A program made the translations under genes and the position numbers. Under the pieces are notes generated by a model. It made no database searches. It was not told where the DNA came from and saw only the letters and a list, made by a program, of their open reading frames with translations. A stretch of 64,000 bases of DNA from Micropterix aruncella (taxonomy: Eukaryota > Arthropoda > Insecta > Lepidoptera > Micropterigidae). This document shows, one piece after another, positions 20,098 to 32,355 of this stretch (within the stretch, counting starts at the first letter, position 1; each line of letters begins with the position of its first letter). The stretch is from contig OX155973.1 of NCBI GenBank assembly GCA_944548615.1, positions 1,906,561-1,970,560 on the forward strand, written 5' to 3'.

Positions 20098-21928
20098 ACT
20101 CCGCTGCATTCTTTTTGAGCTCTCGACCACAGTCTCAAAAATGCTTACACAGATTAAACACAACCTCGTCAAAACTGCACATGAGAAAGAAAATCAAATG
20201 GCCTCGTGCTAGACTAGAGCCGCTATATGTAACGGACTTGGCCGTCTTCCTTAAAACCAAGGCATGTACAGCCAACGACAGAATATTTGATATCGTGATG
20301 ATGTATTGAAAATTTCAAATTAGCTTTTATAGTCTAATTAACAAATTCAAATTCAATTTCAAATATGTTTATTCAATGTAAATACATAATATACACATAC
20401 TGAATGTCAAAAGACAGTAATTGTACTTTTTCCTATTTTTTCCGGCGAGTTCTAAAAGTAAGATTCCACTGGAAAGAACCGCCAAAGAAAACCAGTGACC
20501 ACTTTTTTGGTACTATTATTGTCCATAATTTATATATAATCAATAATTCAAAAATATTTCATGTCCCCGGTCCATGTATTCACTTCATCGATGTCCCCGT
20601 GAATTGAAGACATGAAACAGAAAGAAAAAAGGCAGGCAGAAAACAAGTAATTTCACAATAAAATATAAATATTCAAAATAGATCGGCTATGCCTAGTTAG
20701 GAGCGACGCAAGCATTTGTTACTACAAACGGTGTAATTTTTTTAATCAAATAAAATAAAATAAAAAATAAATATTGAAGTGATGAATACAAAATAAAAAA
20801 AACTTAATTTCGACGTACAAAATCGACTAGCCATCCTAACAGTATTGTTTTAGAGAACGACTGTACTATAATTTAAATGTTCATTAGCGATTAACACATG
20901 CATTACATGCATAACCGTCCATGATGTAATATCGATAATTAGTTTGGTTTATAATACGGTGTGATATATAATTAGGTGGAAAATAACATTAGGATTGTGA
21001 CACAAAAATACAAAACAATCATGTTTCACTTTCCAAACTATTACCACTTTTATATTAGGAGCCTCAATTATAACAGTACATCTCAAACACAATACTTTTA
21101 TAGACTCTGCTTACAACACAATACGATCACCTTTCACTGTCCAAACTATTATTATAATTATATGTACCGCCGTATTGCCGTTTTATCAAAATCATCCAAA
21201 CCCGTCTTTGGTTTACGACAGTTAGTCTTTTTTTTCCCTGGCGTAGAAAATGACGTCGGCTGGTCAGAATCTAATATTTTTTTCTTTTCGGCTAAAACTC
21301 TTTTTATTGACGCGATAGATATTTTACTAGCAGCAGAAAGCCTTTTTAAGACCGCTTGCAATTCAATTGTTATTCCGAATTTCGCTTCATCTTTCATGAA
21401 ATGGTAAATATTTGATATTAATTCCCTTGTCTGGGATTTCAGCGTCTTATTTCCCAATTTTGTTTTTAACGGCATATTAAACGACGATCACGACAAGAAA
21501 TAATAGAAAATAAAGTTATTTACCTACTGTACCTCCTGGGATTCAGCACAGTCGAACGCACGATCACAACACAGAACACGAAGACAAAATACAACACAAA
21601 ACGTATTTATTTGTTACTCTTCTAATTGTACCGCTAAACGACGGGCCGCTGAGACAATCACGTATATACTGAAAAATTATCACAGCCCAATTCAACTCAA
21701 CACTAAACGAATCTATTAGTTATGTAATCGTCTGACTGTACCGTTAAACGGCTGGCTTCGACGAGAATCATTACAGTCACGAGTAAACTCAACCTCTCTC
21801 CGTCATTCTCACAGGTATAAAATATGCCTATCCCTTTTTTGGTTTCAGTGCATTGGTGTTCAATAAATGCAATACGTGTGACCTGAACATGTAGTTGTAG
21901 AGCTCAAGATGTTTGCATTCCTCTGTAC
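20098..21928. other. 1.83-kb segment present in copy A, absent from copy B
   Basis: Copy A reads CACGTAC, then this segment ending CTCTGTAC, then GAACGTACATG. Copy B reads CACGTACGAACGTACATG directly (29157-29172). GTAC is present at both edges, so it is either an insertion with a 4-bp duplication or a deletion at microhomology. The segment is a mixture (a LINE-like tail of CAAATT units at about 20340, AT-rich DNA, a transposase fragment) with no terminal inverted repeat, which favours deletion from copy B. Confidence 0.8.
21158..21475 (-). pseudogene. Transposase N-terminal fragment (Tc1/mariner-like, moth/aphid type)
   Basis: A 105-codon minus-strand frame starts MPLKTKLGNKTLKSQTRELI and continues SNIYHFMKDEAKFGITIELQ. 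A region reading SKISIASIKRVLAEKK follows and it ends FDKTAIRRYI. The N-terminal helix (S-R-x-I-x-N-x-Y-x-F-M), the A-A-x-x-x-I-S-x-x-S-I-x-R-V-x-x-E helix-turn-helix and the D-F-D-K-x-A-I-R-R linker match the N-terminus of DDE transposase-like proteins common in insects. The stop right after RRYI removes the whole catalytic domain. Family placement is from memory. Confidence 0.6.
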
Positions 21929-22589
21929 GAACGTACATGATACCTTCGCTATATTATCACCCAAACTCGCAAAGTATACAAAAAAGGGTCATAAATGGGT
22001 CTTGTTATTGAGAAATGTATTGTTATGAGAATTTTTAAATACTGTTATTGTAAAGTATTAGTATTTAGAAAGTATTGTTATTGGGAAATATAGTGAAAAA
22101 AATATAGTATATTATAGTGGTAATATAGTATGTTACATGTCGTGGTATACATAGGTCGTGGATTCTTCCTGATGCTCAATTTTTCTCGACTTTATTTTTT
22201 ACTAAAAAAAACGGGGTGAAGGGGGGGGGCTCCCCCTCCTTCCTCATGGATACGTCCTTGCCTATGGCTACGCTTTAGAACTCGGAGGGAATAAGATGTT
22301 TCTTAGTAAATAAAGTATATAAATAATGAAGCCCGTAGGATAATAAAGGACGAGGCGGTATAAATGAAGATCTGCGTGGGCTTTCCATCCCGTCTGACCG
22401 GCCGTCGATGTCTCCTACGAGTCCGCCTTAGCTACGTCCATTTACTTACAAGCATATCCTTCACCATACGACCGACACCCAAGGGGCGGCAACGCGTTAT
22501 ACTGGTCGATTATGTACGATGAGCCGGTTATAAAATCTAAGAATATCGCGGATGTTTGACATTATAAATATTGGGTCCTGTTAGGGCGC

Positions 22590-23245
22590 TAATGGGCACT
22601 GTTGAGTTGGCCACGAAGAGCCATTCGTTCAGGTTCGGTCACACTCACGGGTCAACACCCATCCGGCGGCCTTCTCGCAAAAAGGAGAGCCAGGGTAGGA
22701 CGCTGGCCTGTGGGACGGTCTCCCTAGCAGTAAACCTTCGGGCGCTCCTGGATGGTTTGCGAACCGTCATCCAATCAATTGTGCACTCCGACTAACAGCC
22801 GGGGGAGTCTGGGAACAGTAATGTTTCGTGGTTGTTAACCTTATGGCAACTGCTCTTGAAACGACCATTCGGCTACCCGATCCCGGGTGAATAGGCCGGG
22901 CAAAGGATGCCGTGGTCCGCGATATATTCGGTTGACACAGAATCTTCACTTCATAAAGAGAAAGGACCATAGCGACCTCGATCCTGTAACCAGTCAGGAG
23001 GTAGGAGGTATCCTGAAGGATAATTCCAGACGGAGATATCCTTCTAAACTGGTAGTCAGGGGGCGGGCCTGCCCGCTAGGTACTTTTCCGGTACATCGCC
23101 GTGAGGCGTTGGCCTCTGACGGGCAGGTGGCCTAGCTAGACGGCGGATTGCTTTCGTCCCAAGTCTTCCGCGCTCACCTCACGGGAGACAAAACGAACAA
23201 TATCGTTAAAACTTTCTGAGGTGACGGGTTAATCTGTTATCGATG
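22590..23245 (+). repeat. Family B, long copy (in duplicated block A)
   Basis: Same landmark order as 2440-3055, with a variant 5' part (GTTGAGTTGGCCACGAAGAG, ACACTCACGGGTCAACACCC). The end reads CTTTCTGAGGTGACGGGTTA. Short frames through it are not conserved with the other long copies. Confidence 0.75.
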
Positions 23246-24508
23246 ATAGCTCTAAAATGGGTCCTTACCTATGAGGTTGCTGTTCTATAAGGGAGATTTA
23301 AGGCCAAAAACTTTGTATGAAAAATATATATTTAATGAATAGAAATATTGACCCCAAATCTATGCGTACATGTCATTTTAATGGGAGTTGCGTAATTACT
23401 TTGTCGTAAAACTCTCGTGGACAGGAACCAATGAATGTTCTGAAGGCGTTTTTCACTGACTCTTCAAAGTTGATTTTTTTGCATGTAAAAAGTTACATAA
23501 ATTCTGAAAAAAAAATAAGGACTGGCATAAAGACAGGTGGCATAAATAGAATTTAACTTGACAGAGGCAATAAGTGCTTTGAAGGCGTTTTTCACTAACT
23601 CTTCAAAGTTGATTTTCTTCCCTTATAAAAAGTTATAGATCGAAATCTAAATTCTGAAAAAGAATGAAACCATGGGCACAAGGTCTGGCAAGTACGGTGG
23701 GTTGCCAAGAGTCTCCAGCCGCAAATCGTGCAACTTTGCGACTATTTGCAGTGAAATCTGTGGTTATGCTCTGTCAAGCAGAAGCAGTGGCGATGAGCGA
23801 CTGACCAGGCTAGGTTATTTGATTACGAGCTTCTCCATCAATGTTTGCAGTTATTAACAGTACACATTTACAGTAACTGTATAGCCAGGCTGCAAGAAGC
23901 TGTAAGATAAAACACCGGCAGATGATCTCAAATTTTAAAATATTGCAAATTTTCAACTTTGCCAACTTTGAATGTTTAATTCGATGCATTCTTACTACCC
24001 GCGCTCGTCATCGACCATCCTTTCCAATCAGGTAACCTCCTTCCCGAACGGAAATCAGGCTCAATATCCTTCCGTAAGTCCTTAGCTACTTGGCGGGAAA
24101 GATTTCGGGTGATATAACCGTTGTTTTGTGGCTGTCAGCGCATTTTTGTCAAAATGAGGTGGCAGCCCTGCCTCTTTCTTTTCACTTTGGAATTTAACCC
24201 CTCTACCTATACGAACGTACGTGATACGGCCGTTATAATATCGCCCGAACACAAAAACCCGTATCACGTATGTTCAAATACGCTCGAGTAGGAAACAAAA
24301 AACGAAACCCACAAAGCTTACGTGATACGTCAAATGTTCCTACGATTCTAAATACAAAAAGGGGTAATAAATGGGTCTCTATTGTGAAAAACAATGTCTG
24401 GTATATTGTAAATAGTAGTAGTAGTAGATAGAGTGGGGGGCTTGTTTCCAGCCCTTGATGTCACCTAGATCTGTAAGGTCTTTTGTAACTACCCACTGTG
24501 TGATTAGG
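23246..24508. other. Unassigned DNA with an internal near-repeat
   Basis: The phrase GAAGGCGTTTTTCACTRACT followed by CTTCAAAGTTGATTTT occurs twice (about 23441 and 23581), suggesting a diverged local duplication of about 140 bp. The rest is AT-rich with no recognised element. Duplicated at 30474-31731. Confidence 0.45.
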
Positions 24509-25132
24509 TCAGTGGTCAGCTAGTAGCCCGGTACTTCTTACCAGTCCAAGTAGGTCACTGACCTTCAAGTTGGGCAGATCGCTGGGTTCGAGAAAGGCTC
24601 GTCCCAGTAAACTGTGTCTTTTGGCGGCGAGCCCTGGACAGCGACCAACAATGTGTATGCTGTCTTCAGGTTCCTCGCCACATATTCGGCAACCCTTGCT
24701 CTCAGTCAAGCCAAGGTTGAATAGATGAGCCCTAAGGGTCGTGTGTCCGGTCAGGAGACCGATAGTGGTTCTAAGGTTCTTCTTGCTCATGTCAAGTAGG
24801 GCCTTGGTTTTCTTCTGTAGTGGTTGCTCCATCATGGCTTTTGCCTGGCGACATCCCTGACTCTGTTTCCAGGAAGCCCGATGTTCCTGCTCCAAGCAGT
24901 CCCTGATGATTTTCTTACCTGTAGCGAAGGCGACCCCTACAACTGGCTCCACTGGGCATTCCAGTGTGCCCACTTTTGCCAGTCTGTCGGCCTCTTCGTT
25001 TCCGGGTATGCCTTGGTGACCCGGTATCCATATTAGGGTGATTTTGTTGGAAATAAGTATTGTCATTAAAAAATCTAATGGAAAAACCCAATGATTACTT
25101 TTTGAATAATAAACCAAAGGTAGGGCAAGCAA
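24509..25132 (-). pseudogene. LINE RNase H C-terminal half plus CCHC tail (copy A)
   Basis: The minus-strand frame of 207 codons contains ITLIWIPGHQGIPGNEEADR (RNase H, with the conserved H and final D), a linker with TTIGLLTGHTTLRAHLFNLG, and the zinc knuckle CRICGEEPEDSIHIVGRC. It ends VRSTGLLADH. The first 28 or so codons (with YYSKSNHWVFPLDF) do not fit RNase H and are probably fused flank. This is the C-terminus of an I/R1/LOA-type LINE; EN and RT are absent. The frame is intact in both block copies, with only a couple of residue differences (V/L after RLAK, G/D before CRICG). Confidence 0.82.
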
Positions 25133-25369
25133 AACAACCTAAATTCAGCGAAGCTGTCCTTAGCTCACTAGGCGTCTAGGAAGTGATTACACAGTGAATA
25201 TAATTTGAATATCTATATCTTATCCTACATATATCCCATCCCTCTCCTTTCCAATGCAATTTTTGATTTACCGTATAAGAAAATAATGTAGGAAACAATT
25301 AATCGGCCAGCGAAACTCTGTATTAGAATAATTAGTAATAATTAATGAAGCGCTGTATGTTTGCCGAAA

Positions 25370-25411
25370 ATAAATAAATAAATAAATAAAATAAATAAAT
25401 AAATTTCCTAT
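25370..25411. repeat. (AAAT)n microsatellite
   Basis: About ten AAAT/AAATA units, the type of tail left by LINE or SINE insertion. Repeated in copy B at about 32592-32624. Confidence 0.8.
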
Positions 25412-25896
25412 CAATGGCACCATTCGTATGCTTTGGTACTGCACCTTAAAAATTGGTAACTTTTTGATGAATAAGAAAATCAAACAAGTTACACCTCCAG
25501 AGTTTATTGGAAGAATACACATTACACCCATGTACATAATGGCGAAGAACGGGTTGCTGGAGAATGAGCCTTCTGTTAGGTTAGGTTAAGGGTGTGTGTG
25601 CAAGGGGCATTGTGACTTCATACATGAACAAATACATGGGCGATCCACCCACGCTAAAATGCTGGCCATAGCACTAATATATCTACGTATCTATAACTGG
25701 AATCCTTCAGACTGGGCTAAGGCGCGCCAACGACTTAAGGCCGAATGCCAGGCATCCTTCGGGGAGCCAACTGCTCGAGGCGGATGAGCTCCCTGGGTAG
25801 GATGATGATCCAACCATAATAAGAAAAAGGGGCACGGCTACACCGACCAGGGAAGACTGGAGCCAAAACCGCATAGTACAACCACATAAACAGTGC

Positions 25897-26230
25897 TTGA
25901 CAGTCCGGTATAACCACAAAATCCTCACGATATCTACTACTAATATCGATAGACTGAGCTTGGTAGACCACATAGACTATAAATTGCAATGTGGTCTGCA
26001 TACATCAAAGTTAGCTGGTAGAGTTAGTTCTGCAGCGGTTGGTGTTTGGAAAATCAGACAACTGACTGACGTGGAAACGACACGACTTGTCTACCTTAGC
26101 TATTTCCATAGCATTGTCTTATAGTATTCTGCTTAATGGGGAAGGGCTGTTGATAGGGAATCAATTTTTGTGCTGCAAAAGAGGGCTATTCCGTCAATAC
26201 ACGGACTAGCCATTTTTTTGTCAATTTTAA
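25897..26230 (+). pseudogene. LINE reverse-transcriptase C-terminal region (copy A)
   Basis: The frame at 25897 reads LAGRVSSAAVGVWKIRQLTD, then VETTRLVYLSYFHSIVL and a stop. After a stop and frame disturbance the protein resumes as WGRAVDRESIFVLQKRAIPS. This is the region after the RT catalytic core in a CR1/Jockey-like family (SSA...KIRQLT...RLVY...YFHS...WGRA...IFVLQKRAIR). It is related to, but diverged from, the LINE at 13696-14692. Inactivating stops are visible. Confidence 0.72.
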
Positions 26231-27166
26231 GTAGCATTTTTTAATTATTCTGACATTTTCTGATTTTAATTTCTTGATTATTTTAATTTGTGGTTTTAGT
26301 AAATAAACCTTAAAAATGATGTTGATGCCCTAAAAGCAATAATGAAGTAACTGTATGTTCGTGGTGATAACCTTAAATATTGTAAAAACGGACTAATACT
26401 GTAATTTAAATGTACCTAGATATTAAGTTTCTACAATTTGTTAAGATTTTTTTTGGAAATAAATTAAAATTGAAATTGAAAAAAAATGAAATGTGCAACT
26501 GTGGAACGCTGCAGGATGAAGACAATCTCCGATCCTGCCCGCAACTGTCAACCACTATCACACACCAGAGCCTACAAGAGACCATCCAGACAGTATATTT
26601 TTGGAGAGACGTGTCCCAACCTGAACAATAATAGTACCAAACACGGGTTTTCTCTGGTTCTTTTTAGTGGAATCTTACTTGTAGAATCCGCCAGAAAAAA
26701 ATACAAAATATAATGTACTATTAGTGTTTTCTCTCTGAATAAAAACTCTCTGAATAGAACCATACACGGGGTCACGTACAAAGCTCCACGTGGACAGCCA
26801 AGTGCATATATCAGCCTACTGATAACCAACCCTAGACTCAATCATCATCATCATCAGTCGCCGCCCCCAGACACAAAGAAGAAAAGGAGTAATACTGATT
26901 ACTCATATAAATGATTATGTAGAATTTAGATGACGGTGCGTAGTAGAGTAATAATAATAATTGCGATCATCGCGAACCTGCGCATACGCACCTCGGAGGC
27001 GCGCAGCGGCGCCACTGAAAGGATTCACCTTACAACATTAACGACCTAAGACCGAGCGGTTAATCGCTTTTGATTAAACCTAGATCTCCACTATATAGAT
27101 CTTTACGTTCTTGATTGCCAACTGGTCTTAGCTCAGAATGTTTCCTATAATTGTGTGTGTTATATA
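26231..27166. other. Unassigned DNA between LINE and mariner remnants
   Basis: Mostly AT-rich. The frame at 26410-26631 contains CNCGTLQDEDNLRSCP, which resembles a LINE zinc-knuckle end (C-x-C-G...L-x-x-C-P), but the match is short. An ATC repeat occurs near 26840, and CpG-rich sequence lies at 26985-27015. Confidence 0.3.
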
Positions 27167-27741
27167 CGAGGGCTGTGTAAAAAGTGGGTCTCCCAATTTT
27201 TTTTTAAACTACAAGGAATTTTATAAAAATAAAATAATTTGTGTGTTTAGTAGTTCTAAATTATTTCTCAGTAAAATCCTTATCCATTTCTATACACTTT
27301 TGAAGTCGGGGCAAAATTCTTATTAGGCCCCTGTTGTAGCCCCCCCCCCCCCTCCACCTTGAGGAATTTCGACACTTCGACCTTGAGATCGTCGTCGTTG
27401 GTGAAGTGACGTCCGCCGAGGTAAACCTTTAACCTTAGGAAATGATAGTAGTCACTTGGACAAGGTCGGGAAAGGTAGGAGATTACGCTAGGTGGGGTAG
27501 AACGTCTTTTGACAGCAAACCATGTCGTTTATTCTTGATGGCCTTTGGTATTTTTTTTAAATCCTGACAATACCTACTCGTGACATACCTACTTTTGCAG
27601 CGACTTCAAAAGTGTATAGGAATGGATGGGAATTTTATTGAGAAGTAACTTTGAATTACTAAACATAAAAATAAAGTTTGTTTTATAAAATTCCTTGAAT
27701 TAAAAAAAAAATAGGGAAACTTACTTTTGACGCAACCCTCG
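27167..27741 (-). mobile_element. Internally deleted mariner element (copy A)
   Basis: Inverted termini CGAGGGCTGTGTAAAAAGTG (left) and CAAAAGTAAG-GTTGCGTCAA-type complement ending CGCAACCCTCG (right) are flanked by TA on both sides (27165-27166, 27742-27743). The arms are over 130 bp long, continuing through CACTTTTGAAGTCG / CGACTTCAAAAGTG. Minus-strand codons at 27355-27471 read CPSDYYHFLRLKVYLGGRHF, then TNDDDLKVEVSKFLK, matching the end of the mariner DDD transposase (PSDY-x-x-F-x-x-L-K-x-x-L-x-G). Most of the transposase is missing. Confidence 0.85.
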
Positions 27742-28239
27742 TAGATGTACGAATATAATGCAGCTTACGTGTTTCTTCTCTCTGATTTTTCGTCTATTTT
27801 TCGTCACTCTCGATTAGTTTGAAAATTCATAAGTGCATGTCGATAAATGCGATCCACAGCAGGTCGTCGCAGAGTCGCCATTTCTTATGGATCTCATCGA
27901 TCGAGCGATCGATGCGGTGACGATTGGCCGCTGGCGTGTCGTCGGCTGTTTTTACGAACCCGTTTTTGGCGGCAATCCAGTGACATATTTGCATTAAAAA
28001 CCCTGAAGGCGGCTTTCGAAAATTTCGACCCGATCGTCGTGCTTGTGAGAACATGCGCGCGGGCGCCGATAATGCAGCACATACTTAGCCCAGGGCCGGA
28101 TTTAATATTCTTCAAAATAAACTTATTTATATAGATATTCCATATACGAGTATATGAAGCTACATATTCCATATATAGTAATTTATATAGATTACAAGAT
28201 CTTAGACTAACAATAAGTGATCATTTCAAATGGTGAAAA

Positions 28240-28440
28240 CAAATTCAAATTCAAATTCAAAATTCTTTATTTATCTATAATATTACATGTATTTTTAAAA
28301 TTCAAAGCCATCCTAACTAGGCCTCGCCTGTACTAAGGTAGGCTTAATATAAAAAAAAAGGTATAGTGGTTTTCGTAACTAGCTGTAATACATCTTTGTA
28401 TATTATTATGGTACATTTGAGAAGTTAAAAATAGAATAAG
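28240..28440 (-). mobile_element. LINE/SINE 3' tail with (CAAATT)n
   Basis: CAAATTCAAATTCAAATTCA begins the block on the plus strand, followed by TTCTTTATTTATCTATAATA and AGCCATCCTAACTAGGCCTC. This order is a frequent 3' end of insect retroposons in reverse orientation. Related tails occur at 20340 and 20650-20710. No coding part is present. Confidence 0.5.
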
Positions 28441-28454
28441 AAAGAGTAATAAAA

Positions 28455-28654
28455 NNNNNNNNNNNNNNNNNNNNNNNNNNNNNNNNNNNNNNNNNNNNNN
28501 NNNNNNNNNNNNNNNNNNNNNNNNNNNNNNNNNNNNNNNNNNNNNNNNNNNNNNNNNNNNNNNNNNNNNNNNNNNNNNNNNNNNNNNNNNNNNNNNNNNN
28601 NNNNNNNNNNNNNNNNNNNNNNNNNNNNNNNNNNNNNNNNNNNNNNNNNNNNNN
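28455..28654. other. Assembly gap (200 N)
   Basis: A placeholder gap of exactly 200 N. It lies precisely at the end of duplicated copy A and the beginning of copy B, which is the main argument that the duplication is an assembly artefact. Confidence 0.97.
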
Positions 28655-29834
28655 GTAAATAAGAACTACAATAGTATCCCATCAACAGAGCGAGCAACCG
28701 CCGCGGACACCGACGGTGATAGTTCCCTCTACTACGAGATGCAAAAAAATTGTTGGGTAACCCCAAGTCTTTCCTGGCGTATAGCCAAGGACTGATTTCA
28801 CCTGAATAATAATATCATAAATAAAATCGATTAACGCCCTCTTGACCGACGGACGAATCAGCTGGGTCCCATGTCGACGCTCAGGCGGCACGGTTCGTTT
28901 CTCGGCTAGCCTCGAGCGGCTCGGCGTTAATATTAGAATAAAATGTATAGCGGAATTGAAATCTTATTAGTTCAGCTTGTATATGAGATATTCCAACCAA
29001 AATTTCTGATTTTGGCCCAACAAGGCATCTGGGTGCCTATTTTCAAGTCTATAAGTCCAATATTTCGAGCATGATATATGACTAATACGCTCCCTGCTGG
29101 ACCGATTTCCACCACAAAGGGAAGGGGGTGGGGGCGATATTCATTAACTGCCCTACACGTACGAACGTACATGATACCTTCGCTATATTATCACCCAAAC
29201 TCGCAAAGTATACAAAAAAGGGTCATAAATGGGTCTTGTTATTGAGAAATGTATTGTTATGAGAATTTTTAAATACTGTTATTGTAAAGTATTAGTATTT
29301 AGAAAGTATTGTTATTGGGAAATATAGTGAAAAAAATATAGTATATTATAGTGGTAATATAGTATATTATATGTCGTGGTATACATAGGTCGTGGATTCT
29401 TCCTGATGCTCAATTTTTCTCGACTTTATTTTTTACTAAAAAAAACGGGGTGAAGAGGGGGGGCTCCCCCTCCTTCCTCATGGATACGTCCTTGCCTATG
29501 GCTAAGCTTTAGAACTCGGAGGGAATAGGATGTTTCTTAGTAAATAAAGTATATAAATAATGAAGCCCGTAGGATAATAAAGGACGAGGCGGTATAAAAT
29601 GAAGATCTGCGTGGGCTTTCCATCCCGTCTGACCGGCCGTCGATGTCTCCTACGAGTCCGCCTTACCTACGTCCATTTACTTACAAGCATATCCTTCACC
29701 ATACGACCGAAACCCAAGGGGCGGCAACGCGTTATACTGGTCGATTATGTACTATGAGCCGGTTATAAAATCTAAGACTATCGCGGATGTTTGACATTAT
29801 AAATATTGGGTCCTGTTAGGGCGCTAATGGGCAC

Positions 29835-30475
29835 TGTTGAGTTGGCCACGAAGACCCATTCGTTCAGGTTCGGTCACACTCACGGGTCAACACCCATCCG
29901 GCGGCCTTCTCGCAAAATGGAGAGCCAGGGTAGGACGCTGGCCTGTGGGACGGTCTCCCTAGGAGTAAACCTTCGGGCGCTCCTGGACGGTTTGCGAACC
30001 GTCATCCAATCAATTGTGCACTCCGACTAACAGCCGGGGGAGTCTGGAAACAGTAATGTTTCGTGGTTGTTAACCTTATGGCAACTGCTCTTGAAACGAC
30101 CATTCGGCTACCCGATCCCGGGTGAATAGGCCGGGCAAAGGATGCCGTGGTCCGCGATATATTCGGTTGACACAGAATCACCGCTTCATAAAGAGAAAGG
30201 ACCACGCTAGCGACCTCGATCCTGTAACCAGTCAGGAGGTAGGAGGTATCCTGAAGGATAATTCCAGACGGAGATATCCTTCTAAACTGGTAGTCAGGGG
30301 GCGGGCCTGCCCGCTAGGTACTTTTCCGGTACATCGCCGTAACGCGTTGGCCTCTGACGGGCAGGTGGCCTAGCTAGACGGCGGATTGTTTTCGTCCCAA
30401 GTCTTCTGCGCTCACCTCACGGGAGACAAAACGAACAATATCGTTAAAACTTTCTGAGGTGACGGGTTAATCTGT
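29835..30475 (+). repeat. Family B, long copy (in duplicated block B)
   Basis: Equivalent of 22590-23245 with scattered substitutions (for example CACGCTAGCGACCTCG here against CATAGCGACCTCG). Confidence 0.75.
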
Positions 30476-31731
30476 TATAATGGGTCCTTACCTATGAGGT
30501 TGCTGTTCTATAAGGGAGATTTAAGGCCATAAACTTTGTATGAAAAATATATATTTAATGAATAGAAATATTGACCCCAAATCTATGCGTACATGTCATT
30601 TTAATGGGAGTTGCGTAATTACTTTGTCGTAAAACTCTCGTGGACAGGAACCAATGAATGTTCTGAAGGCGTTTTTCACTGACTCTTCAAAGTTGATTTT
30701 TTTGCATGTAAAAAGTTACATACATTCTGAAAAAAAATAAGGACTGGCATAAAGACAGGTGGCATAAATAGAATTTAACTTGACAGAGGCAATAAGTGCT
30801 TTGAAGGCGTTTTTCACTAACTCTTCAAAGTTGATTTTTTTCCCTTATAAAAAGTTATAGATCTAAATCTAAATTCTGAAAAAGAATGAAACCATGGGCA
30901 CAAGGTCTGGCAAGTACGGTGGGTTGCCAAGAGTCTCCAGCCGCAAATCGTGCAACTTTGCGACTATTTGCAGTGAAATCTGTGGTTATGCGTTGTCAAG
31001 CAGAAGCAGTGGCGATGAGCGACTGACCAGGCTAGGTTATTTGATTACGAGCTTCTCCATCAATGTTTGCAGTTATTAACAGTACACATTTACAGTAACT
31101 GTATAGCCAGGCTGCAAGAAGCTGTAATATAAAACACCGGCAGATGATCTCAAATTTTAAAATATTGCAAATTTTCAACTTTGCCAACTTTGAATGTTTA
31201 ATTCGATGCATTCTTACTACCCGCGCTCGTCATCGACCATCCTTTCCAATCAGGTCAACCTCCTTCCCGAACGGAAATCAGGCTCAATATCCTTCCGTAA
31301 GTCCTTAGCTACTTGGCGGGAAAGACTTCGGGTGATATAACCGTTGTTTTGTGGCTGTCAGCGCATTTTTGTCAAAATGAGGTGGCAGCCCTGCCTCTTT
31401 CTTTTCACTTTGGAATTTAACCCCTCTACCTATACGAACGTACGTGATACGGCCGTTATAATATCGCCCGAACACAAAAACCCGTATCACGTATGTTCAA
31501 ATACGCTCGAGTAGGAAACAAAAAACGAAACCCACAAAGCTTACGTGATACGTCAAATCGTTCCTACGATTCTAAATACAAAAAGGGGTAATAAATGGGT
31601 CTCTAGTGTGAAAAACAATGTCTGGTATATTGTAAATAGTAGTAGTAGTAGATAGAGTGGGGTCTTGTTTCCAGCCCTTGATGTCACCTAGATCTGTAAG
31701 GTCTTTTGTAACTACCCACTGTGTGGTTAGG

Positions 31732-32355
31732 TCAGTGGTCAGCTAGTAGCCCGGTACTTCTTACCAGTCCAAGTAGGTCACTGACCTTCAAGTTGGGCAG
31801 ATCGCTGGGTTCGAGAAAGGCTCGTCCCAGTAAACTGTGTCTTTTGGCGGCGAGCCCTGGACAGCGACCAACAATGTGTATGCTGTCTTCAGGTTCCTCG
31901 CCACATATTCGGCAATCCTTGCTCTCAGTCAAGCCAAGGTTGAATAGATGAGCTCTAAGGGTCGTGTGTCCGGTCAGGAGACCGATAGTGGTTCTAAGGT
32001 TCTTCTTGCTCATGTCAAGTAGGGCCTTGGTTTTCTTCTGTAGTGGTTGCTCCATCATGGCTTTTGCCTGGCGACATCCCTGACTCTGTTTCCAGGAAGC
32101 CCGATGTTCCTGCTCCAAGCAGTCCCTGATGATTTTCTTACCTGTAGCGAAGGCGACCCCTACAACTGGCTCCACTGGGCATTCCAGTGTGCCCAGTTTT
32201 GCCAGTCTGTCGGCCTCTTCGTTTCCGGGTATGCCTTGGTGACCCGGTATCCATATTAGGGTGATTTTGTTGGAAATAAGTATTGTCATTAAAAAATCTA
32301 ATGGAAAAACCCAATGATTACTTTTTGAATAATAAACCAAAGGTAGGGCAAGCAA
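31732..32355 (-). pseudogene. LINE RNase H C-terminal half plus CCHC tail (copy B)
   Basis: Equivalent of 24509-25132, with the same 207-codon frame, GHQGIPGNEEADRLAKLG and CRICGEEPEDSIHIVGRC. Retention of the frame in both copies is what one expects from two alleles or very recent copies and is not evidence of function. Confidence 0.82.

Larger units (their letters stand above)
19589..28454. repeat. Duplicated block, copy A (ends at the N gap)
   Basis: From GTAAATAAGAACTACAATAG onward this sequence is repeated almost base for base from 28655. Copy A stops at the last base before the 200-N gap (GAGTAATAAAA); the matching point in copy B is 35822, after which copy B continues into new sequence. 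Differences are scattered substitutions plus a few indels: 1.83 kb extra here at 20098-21928, 88 bp missing in the mariner and about 35 bp missing near 26488. The arrangement fits overlapping contig ends or two haplotypes. Confidence 0.93.

Noticed and set aside
26486..26640. Zinc-knuckle-like CNCGTLQDEDNLRSCP as a LINE C-terminus
   Set aside because: The match is too short, and the neighbouring codons do not fit the usual LINE ending.
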